Of a DNA stretch of 49,542 bases, positions 44,962-49,542 are shown in pieces. This stretch comes from Sphingobacteriia bacterium. Lineage in GTDB: Bacteria > Bacteroidota > Bacteroidia > Chitinophagales > Chitinophagaceae. The position numbers and the translations under genes were made by a program. The DNA is taken from NCBI GenBank assembly GCA_015999745.1, contig JAECQP010000023.1, positions 1-49,542 on the forward strand, written 5' to 3'. Below the pieces are notes generated by a model that was not told the origin of the DNA, did no database searches, and saw only the letters and a program-made list of their open reading frames with translations. The first letter of the stretch is position 1; each line of letters starts with the position of its first letter.

Positions 44962-46863
44962 TTATTTCACTTCTTCAAACTGTGCATCTTCAACAGTATC
45001 TCCCTTAGACCCGCTGTCATCCTGAGGGCCTTGCTCAGCGCCTGGCTGAGCACCGGAAGCCTGCTGCGCCTTGTAGATATCTTCGCTGGCGGCAGTCCAT
45101 GCGGTATTCATTTCAGCCATCGCTGCATCAATTGCAGGGATATCCTGGTTCTTGTGCGCGTCTTTCAATTTGGTCAGCGCAGTTTCGATAGCGCCTTTTT
45201 TATCAGCCGGGATCTTATCACCAAACTCTTTGAATTGTTTCTCGGTCTGGAAGATCAGGCTGTCTGCCTGGTTCAGTTTTTCCACGCGCTCCCTGGCTTC
45301 CTTATCGCTGGCTTCATTGGCTTTGGCTTCTGCTTTCATTTTCTCCACTTCTTCCTTGCTTAAGCCGCTACCTGCTTCGATGCGGATTTTCTGTTCCTTA
45401 CCAGTGCCTTTGTCTTTTGCACTTACATGCAGCATGCCGTTGGCATCAATATCAAAAGTCACTTCAATCTGAGGTACGCCTCTTGGGGCCGGTGGAATAC
45501 CGTCCAGGTTAAACATACCTAAACTCTTATTCTGACTGGCCATAGGACGTTCACCCTGTAATACATGGATCTGAACGCCAGGCTGGTTATCACTTGCAGT
45601 GGAATATACTTCTGTTTTCTTGGTAGGAATGGTTGTATTGGAAGCAATCATGGTAGTCATTACACCACCCATTGTTTCGATACCAAGGCTCAACGGGGTT
45701 ACATCTAGCAACAACACATCTTTTACTTCACCTGTTAAAACACCACCCTGAATGGCAGCGCCGATGGCAACCACTTCATCCGGGTTAACGCCTTTATTGG
45801 GTTTTTTACCAAAGAATTTCTCAACGATTTCCTGTACTTTAGGAATACGGGTAGAACCACCCACCAGGATCACTTCATCAATATCGGAAGTGGAGTATCC
45901 TGCATCTTTCAATGCCGCTTCACAAGGTTTTAAACAACGGGCAAACAGGTTGTCTGAAAGCTGTTCAAATTTGGCGCGGCTTAATTTAACCACCAGGTGT
46001 TTGGGTACACCATCAACAGCAGTTACATAAGGCAGGTTGATTTCTGTTTCTGAAGAAGAACTCAGTTCAACTTTTGCTTTTTCAGCAGCTTCCTTCAAAC
46101 GCTGTAAAGCCATCGGGTCTTTGCGCAGGTCGATCGCTTCCTGGTTTTTAAACTCTTCGGCCAGCCAGTCCATGATCACTTTATCAAAGTCGTCACCACC
46201 GAGGTGGGTATCACCATTGGTAGATTTTACCTCAAATACGCCATCACCCAGTTCGAGGATGGAAATATCGAAAGTACCCCCACCGAGGTCAAATACAGCG
46301 ATCTTCTGATCAGCATGTTTTTTATCCAGGCCATAAGCCAGTGCAGCGGCAGTCGGCTCGTTTACAATTCTTTTTACCACCAGGCCGGCAATTTCACCAG
46401 CTTCCTTGGTGGCCTGACGCTGGGCATCATTAAAGTAGGCAGGAACGGTAATAACCGCCTCTGTTACTTCCTGGCCCAGGTAGTCTTCTGCAGTTTTCTT
46501 CATTTTCTGAAGCACCATTGCAGAAATTTCCTGAGGTGTGTACAAACGATCTTCAATGGCAACACGTACCGTATTATTGTCACCTTTGGCAACTTTGTAG
46601 CTCCAATGGCTGATTTCTTCCGTCACTTCGTCGTACTTACGACCCATAAAACGCTTCACACTGGAGATGGTATTCTGCGGGTTGGTAATCGCCTGACGCT
46701 TTGCAGGGTCACCTACTTTTCTTTCCCCGTTCTTCAAAAATGCCACCACAGAAGGTGTGGTTCTACGGCCTTCGTCGTTAGCTATAACAACTGGCTCATT
46801 TCCTTCCATTACGGAAACACAACTATTTGTGGTTCCAAGGTCAATCCCAATTATCTTTCCCAT
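44962..46863 (-). CDS. dnaK: Chaperone DnaK (Hsp70)
   Basis: ATP-driven protein-folding chaperone; 633 residues. The N-terminal ATPase has the phosphate-1 motif [14 protein letters not shown], the [15 protein letters not shown] segment and [14 protein letters not shown]. The linker [15 protein letters not shown] leads into the substrate-binding domain, which ends in the lid and a low-complexity Gln/Gly/Asp tail ending DAQFEEVK (rather than EEVD). The GrpE and DnaJ partners are not adjacent. It follows the gtrA gene on the same strand, but a hairpin in the 128-bp gap suggests a separate transcript. No CIRCE element is visible upstream. Confidence 0.98.
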   Translation of the reverse strand: MGKIIGIDLGTTNSCVSVMEGNEPVVIANDEGRRTTPSVVAFLKNGERKVGDPAKRQAITNPQNTISSVKRFMGRKYDEVTEEISHWSYKVAKGDNNTVRVAIEDRLYTPQEISAMVLQKMKKTAEDYLGQEVTEAVITVPAYFNDAQRQATKEAGEIAGLVVKRIVNEPTAAALAYGLDKKHADQKIAVFDLGGGTFDISILELGDGVFEVKSTNGDTHLGGDDFDKVIMDWLAEEFKNQEAIDLRKDPMALQRLKEAAEKAKVELSSSSETEINLPYVTAVDGVPKHLVVKLSRAKFEQLSDNLFARCLKPCEAALKDAGYSTSDIDEVILVGGSTRIPKVQEIVEKFFGKKPNKGVNPDEVVAIGAAIQGGVLTGEVKDVLLLDVTPLSLGIETMGGVMTTMIASNTTIPTKKTEVYSTASDNQPGVQIHVLQGERPMASQNKSLGMFNLDGIPPAPRGVPQIEVTFDIDANGMLHVSAKDKGTGKEQKIRIEAGSGLSKEEVEKMKAEAKANEASDKEARERVEKLNQADSLIFQTEKQFKEFGDKIPADKKGAIETALTKLKDAHKNQDIPAIDAAMAEMNTAWTAASEDIYKAQQASGAQPGAEQGPQDDSGSKGDTVEDAQFEEVK

Positions 46864-46933
46864 ATTTATTTTTTTTCTTGATTTACAAGGTCAATGATTA
46901 TGCCACCGGATGATAGAATGAAATATTGTCATA

Positions 46934-46968
46934 AAAATGACCGGGCAAATGCCTCAAAGGGTCATTTT
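46934..46968 (-). terminator. Terminator of the GtrA gene, upstream of dnaK
   Basis: A 9-bp perfect stem, AAAATGACC (46934-46942) with GGTCATTTT (46960-46968), and a 17-base loop. On the minus strand a TTTTTAT tail follows. It lies 24 bases past the gtrA stop and 71 bases before the dnaK start, so it ends the GtrA transcript or limits read-through to dnaK. Confidence 0.62.
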
Positions 46969-46991
46969 GCTATAAAATCAGGCCAAAAAGC

Positions 46992-47486
46992 CTATTTCAC
47001 TGCCTTAAATGTGAAGTTTTTCTGAGAGAAATAGCTAAAAGCCACCACAAAGAAGGTGGTAGCAATCTTGGATGGTGTTGGATACCAGCCCAGCACATCT
47101 ACAAAAATCTTCAGGAAAAGGTAATTCAGGATCAGGCAGCCCAGGACCACCATGAAGTATTTGCCCAGTTGCTCCCTTTTGGCAACGGAGGTTTCCTGGA
47201 AAACCACATAACGGCTCAGGTAGAATCCAATCGGGAACGTAACCAGGAAGCTCATCAGGAAGGAGGCAATATGTGCCCCAACCGTAATAAAACCCAGCTC
47301 CAGTGGCTGTTTCAGCAGGATAAAATTATAAGACACAAAGAAGAGGCAAATGTCCAGTGCAGTGTTAAATCCACCGCAGGCGGCATACCGGTATGTTTGT
47401 AAAGGCATGAAGCGGCGGAAGACCGGATAGAACAGATCTACCGTCTCCAGGATCAGGTTACTGACGAAAAAATGCAGCTTTTGCAT
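46992..47486 (-). CDS. GtrA-family membrane protein
   Basis: 164 residues with four predicted membrane helices at about 38-56, 66-88, 102-125 and 135-155. The YRYAACGGFNTALDICLFF start and the later FPIGFYLSRYVVFQ pattern match the GtrA family, whose members are thought to flip polyprenyl-linked sugars or to assist in surface glycosylation. A short cytosolic N-terminus precedes. No glycosyltransferase is nearby. It is divergent from argS (59 bp to the argS ATG) and shares the promoter region. Confidence 0.85.
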   Translation of the reverse strand: MQKLHFFVSNLILETVDLFYPVFRRFMPLQTYRYAACGGFNTALDICLFFVSYNFILLKQPLELGFITVGAHIASFLMSFLVTFPIGFYLSRYVVFQETSVAKREQLGKYFMVVLGCLILNYLFLKIFVDVLGWYPTPSKIATTFFVVAFSYFSQKNFTFKAVK

Positions 47487-47516
47487 AACGGGCAGCGAAG
47501 GTAGCCCTTAATTGGT

Positions 47517-47524
47517 TAGTTTTG
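47517..47524 (+). promoter_or_regulatory. -7 promoter element for argS
   Basis: TAGTTTTG matches TAnnTTTG and lies 21 bases before the argS ATG at 47546. No TTTG is found at the expected -33 spacing; the nearest is at 47480-47483, which is too far. Confidence 0.4.
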
Positions 47525-47545
47525 CCACCCGAAATTGTTAAGAAT

Positions 47546-49342
47546 ATGAGCCTGGTTTCACGGATTAAAGCAGCAACAGCCTATAGTATTGGTGAATTAT
47601 ACAAACAGCAGATTCCTTCCGAAACGATCCTGGTGAACAGTACCAAGCCTGAATTTGAAGGAGATTATACGGTAGTGCTCTTTGCTTTTGTAAAGCAATT
47701 AAAATTATCGCCCGAAGCGCTGGGCCAGGAATTGGGAACCCACCTGGTGGCCAACTTCCCCAACCTTTTTTCGGGGTTCAACGTGGTGAAAGGGTTTCTG
47801 AACTTATCTGTGAGCGAAGGTTACTGGATGCGTTTTCTGACCAAAAGTTATTTCAATGAATCCTTTGGAACTGTAGCGCCCACCGGGTCAAAAGTGATGG
47901 TGGAATACTCCTCTCCCAATACCAATAAGCCGCTGCACCTCGGACACCTGAGGAACAATTTCCTGGGAAGAAGTATCGCAGAAATTTTAAAGGTAACGGG
48001 CAATGAGGTAGTGAAAACCTGCATTGTAAACGACCGGGGAATCCATATTTGCAAAAGCATGATCGCCTGGCAACTGTTTGCCCATGGCGCCACGCCGGAG
48101 TCTACCCATACCAAGGGGGATCATTTTGTGGGAGATTACTACGTTCAATACAACGACGAATACAAACGTCAGATAGCCGAACTGAAAGCCGGCGGGATGC
48201 TGGAGGAAGAAGCGGCACAGAGTGCGCCGATCATGAAAGCGGCGCAGCAGATGCTTTTAGACTGGGAGGAAGGCAAACCCGAAGTCATTGAACTTTGGAA
48301 AAGGATGAATGAATGGGTATATGCAGGCTTTAAAGAAACCTATCAGAAAATCGGAACCGATTTCGATAAAATCTATTACGAGAGCAATACCTATTTGCTG
48401 GGGAAAGACCTGGTGGAAAAGGGCTTGAAGGAGAAAGTATTTTATCAGAAAGAAGATGGCAGTGTATGGATCGATCTGACCGGCGACGGCCTGGATGAAA
48501 AACTGGTGAGAAGGAAGGATGGCACTTCAGTTTACATAACACAGGATATCGGACTGGCGGAACAGAAGCAGAAAGAATTCAACGCCGGCCAGAGCATCTA
48601 TGTGGTGGGTGATGAACAGAACTATCACTTTAAAGTACTCAAGCTGATCTGTCAGAAGCTCAAACTGCCTTCTGCAGATGGAATCTATCACCTGAGTTAT
48701 GGTATGGTGGAACTTCCCACCGGGAAAATGAAAAGCCGCGAAGGAACAGTGGTGGATGCCGACGACCTGATACAGGAAATGGTTGAAATTGCCAGGCAGA
48801 AAACCGAGGAACTGGGAAAGGTCAATGATTTTACAGAAACAGAAAGAACAGCGCTCTTCGAAACACTGGGACTGGGGGCATTGAAATTCTTTTTACTGCG
48901 GGTGGATCCAAAGAAAAAAATGGTTTTCAACCCGGAAGAGAGTATCGATTTCCATGGTTTTACCGGGCCGTTTATTCAATATACCCATGCAAGAATCAAG
49001 AGCATCCTGCGCAAATTAGGCATTGAAGGGAATACCATTGAACCAACGGCGGACACTGCTTTTACAGAGGCCCTGCTCCCATTGGAGAAAGCGTTGATTA
49101 TTTCACTGGAACAATTTCCCGCCACCCTTCAGGAGGCAGCTACAGAACATGATCCGTCTAAAGTGGCGATCTATATATTTAACCTGTCTAAAACATTCAG
49201 TTCATTCTACAATGAACATTCCATTGCCAATGCAGCAACAGCGGAAAAGAAAAAGCTTCGTTTAATGCTGGCCCTGTTTACCGCATCTGTAATAAAGACA
49301 GGCATGAATGTGCTGGGAATCCATGTTCCGGAAAGAATGTAA
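47546..49342 (+). CDS. argS: Arginine--tRNA ligase
   Basis: Charges tRNA-Arg; class I, 598 residues from ATG at 47546 (MSLVSRIKAATAYS...). A TTG eight codons earlier is rejected as it overlaps the promoter-like element. The N-terminal additional domain covers about 1-110. The HIGH motif is His131-Leu-Gly-His134 in PLHLGHLRNNF. The KMSK region is GKMKSREGTVVDADD, with Lys394-Met395. The C-terminal DALR-type anticodon-binding helices contain FNLSKTFSSFYNEH. The last residues are GIHVPERM. The length is typical. Confidence 0.97.
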   Translation: MSLVSRIKAATAYSIGELYKQQIPSETILVNSTKPEFEGDYTVVLFAFVKQLKLSPEALGQELGTHLVANFPNLFSGFNVVKGFLNLSVSEGYWMRFLTKSYFNESFGTVAPTGSKVMVEYSSPNTNKPLHLGHLRNNFLGRSIAEILKVTGNEVVKTCIVNDRGIHICKSMIAWQLFAHGATPESTHTKGDHFVGDYYVQYNDEYKRQIAELKAGGMLEEEAAQSAPIMKAAQQMLLDWEEGKPEVIELWKRMNEWVYAGFKETYQKIGTDFDKIYYESNTYLLGKDLVEKGLKEKVFYQKEDGSVWIDLTGDGLDEKLVRRKDGTSVYITQDIGLAEQKQKEFNAGQSIYVVGDEQNYHFKVLKLICQKLKLPSADGIYHLSYGMVELPTGKMKSREGTVVDADDLIQEMVEIARQKTEELGKVNDFTETERTALFETLGLGALKFFLLRVDPKKKMVFNPEESIDFHGFTGPFIQYTHARIKSILRKLGIEGNTIEPTADTAFTEALLPLEKALIISLEQFPATLQEAATEHDPSKVAIYIFNLSKTFSSFYNEHSIANAATAEKKKLRLMLALFTASVIKTGMNVLGIHVPERM

Positions 49343-49394
49343 AAACAGAGCGTGGATTTAAACAAAATATTCTAATATTGCAGTCCCAAAGGAG

Positions 49395-49478
49395 GCCCGG
49401 GTGTTGAAATTGGTAGACAAGCCACCTTGAGGTGGTGGTGCTGGAAACGGCGTGCTGGTTCGAATCCAGTCCCGGGCA
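49395..49478 (+). tRNA. tRNA-Leu (anticodon GAG)
   Basis: An 84-base class II tRNA. Acceptor GCCCGGG pairs with CCCGGGC, discriminator A. The anticodon stem CCACC/GGTGG holds the loop TTGAGGT, with anticodon GAG and U33/G37. The long variable arm has a GAAA tetraloop. The T-arm contains TTCGAAT. CCA is not encoded (CAA follows the discriminator). A terminator starts 2 bases further on. Confidence 0.95.
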
Positions 49479-49480
49479 CA

Positions 49481-49515
49481 AACGCCCTTCCAACGAAGTT
49501 GGAAGGGCGTTTTTC
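49481..49515 (+). terminator. Strong terminator of tRNA-Leu
   Basis: A 14-bp perfect stem, AACGCCCTTCCAAC (49481-49494) with GTTGGAAGGGCGTT (49498-49511), closed by a GAA triloop and followed by TTTT. This is the strongest hairpin in the window. The last 27 bases (49516-49542) contain nothing recognisable. Confidence 0.95.
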
Positions 49516-49542
49516 ATTGAGAGCGTTGAAAGCTTGCTTTCA

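Noticed and set aside
46864..46991. CIRCE operator upstream of dnaK
   Set aside because: The inverted repeat seen there does not match the TTAGCACTC/GAGTGCTAA pattern and is better explained as the gtrA terminator.
49420..49450. Reading the tRNA as tRNA-Ser(UGA)
   Set aside because: That alignment needs a weaker anticodon stem. Shifting by one base gives five Watson-Crick pairs and anticodon GAG.

Overview
The window looks like a chromosomal segment of a Bacteroidota bacterium, most likely Chitinophagaceae or a close relative. The grounds are a SusC/SusD pair, a Bacteroidota-type LptD/OstA/MCE envelope cluster, DUF2911, DUF4397 and DUF1569 proteins, mitochondrial-type aconitase and NADP-isocitrate dehydrogenase, a GlnRS gene, and several TAnnTTTG promoter-like elements in place of E. 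coli -10 boxes. The family assignment is inferred from protein character, not from a database search. Gene density is high. There is no CRISPR array, insertion sequence, prophage or rRNA operon, and nearly all genes look intact. Only the first gene is cut by the window edge.

Layout. 1-2 kb: a partial TPR protein, a lipoprotein amidase and a DUF3592 membrane protein. 2-8.6 kb: aconitase, a PspC-domain protein, glnS, a small secreted protein and a histidine ammonia-lyase. 8.6-10.4 kb: tRNA-Arg(UCU), uracil-DNA glycosylase and a PlsC acyltransferase. 10.4-20.5 kb is an envelope block: lptD faces away from an Amidase_3 - MCE/MlaD - OstA-like - NhaA - Omp85-like series, followed by a DUF2911 protein. 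20.7-23 kb: an orphan TPR histidine kinase and a DUF1569 protein. 23-27.4 kb: NADP-isocitrate dehydrogenase, an Nramp transporter fused to a universal-stress domain, and a lysine-rich lipoprotein. 27.5-29.8 kb: a short GT35 alpha-glucan phosphorylase homologue and a UbiX-like flavin prenyltransferase. 29.9-36 kb: clpC, divergent from a STAS protein plus tail-anchored J-domain pair, which converges on a large secreted protein ending in a TonB-plug-like domain. 36-42 kb: SusC - SusD - DUF4397 lipoprotein. 42-49.5 kb: a DeoR regulator, dnaG, dnaK, a GtrA membrane protein, argS and tRNA-Leu(GAG).

Most genes are housekeeping. The strongest functional unit is the LPS/outer-membrane assembly block. 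The most unusual points are a GT35 enzyme with threonine where the PLP lysine should be, the Nramp-Usp fusion, the STAS/J-domain pair opposite clpC, a plug-like domain in a protein with no room for a barrel, and a terminator-like hairpin just upstream of ung. I saw no clearly new multi-gene defence or mobile system.
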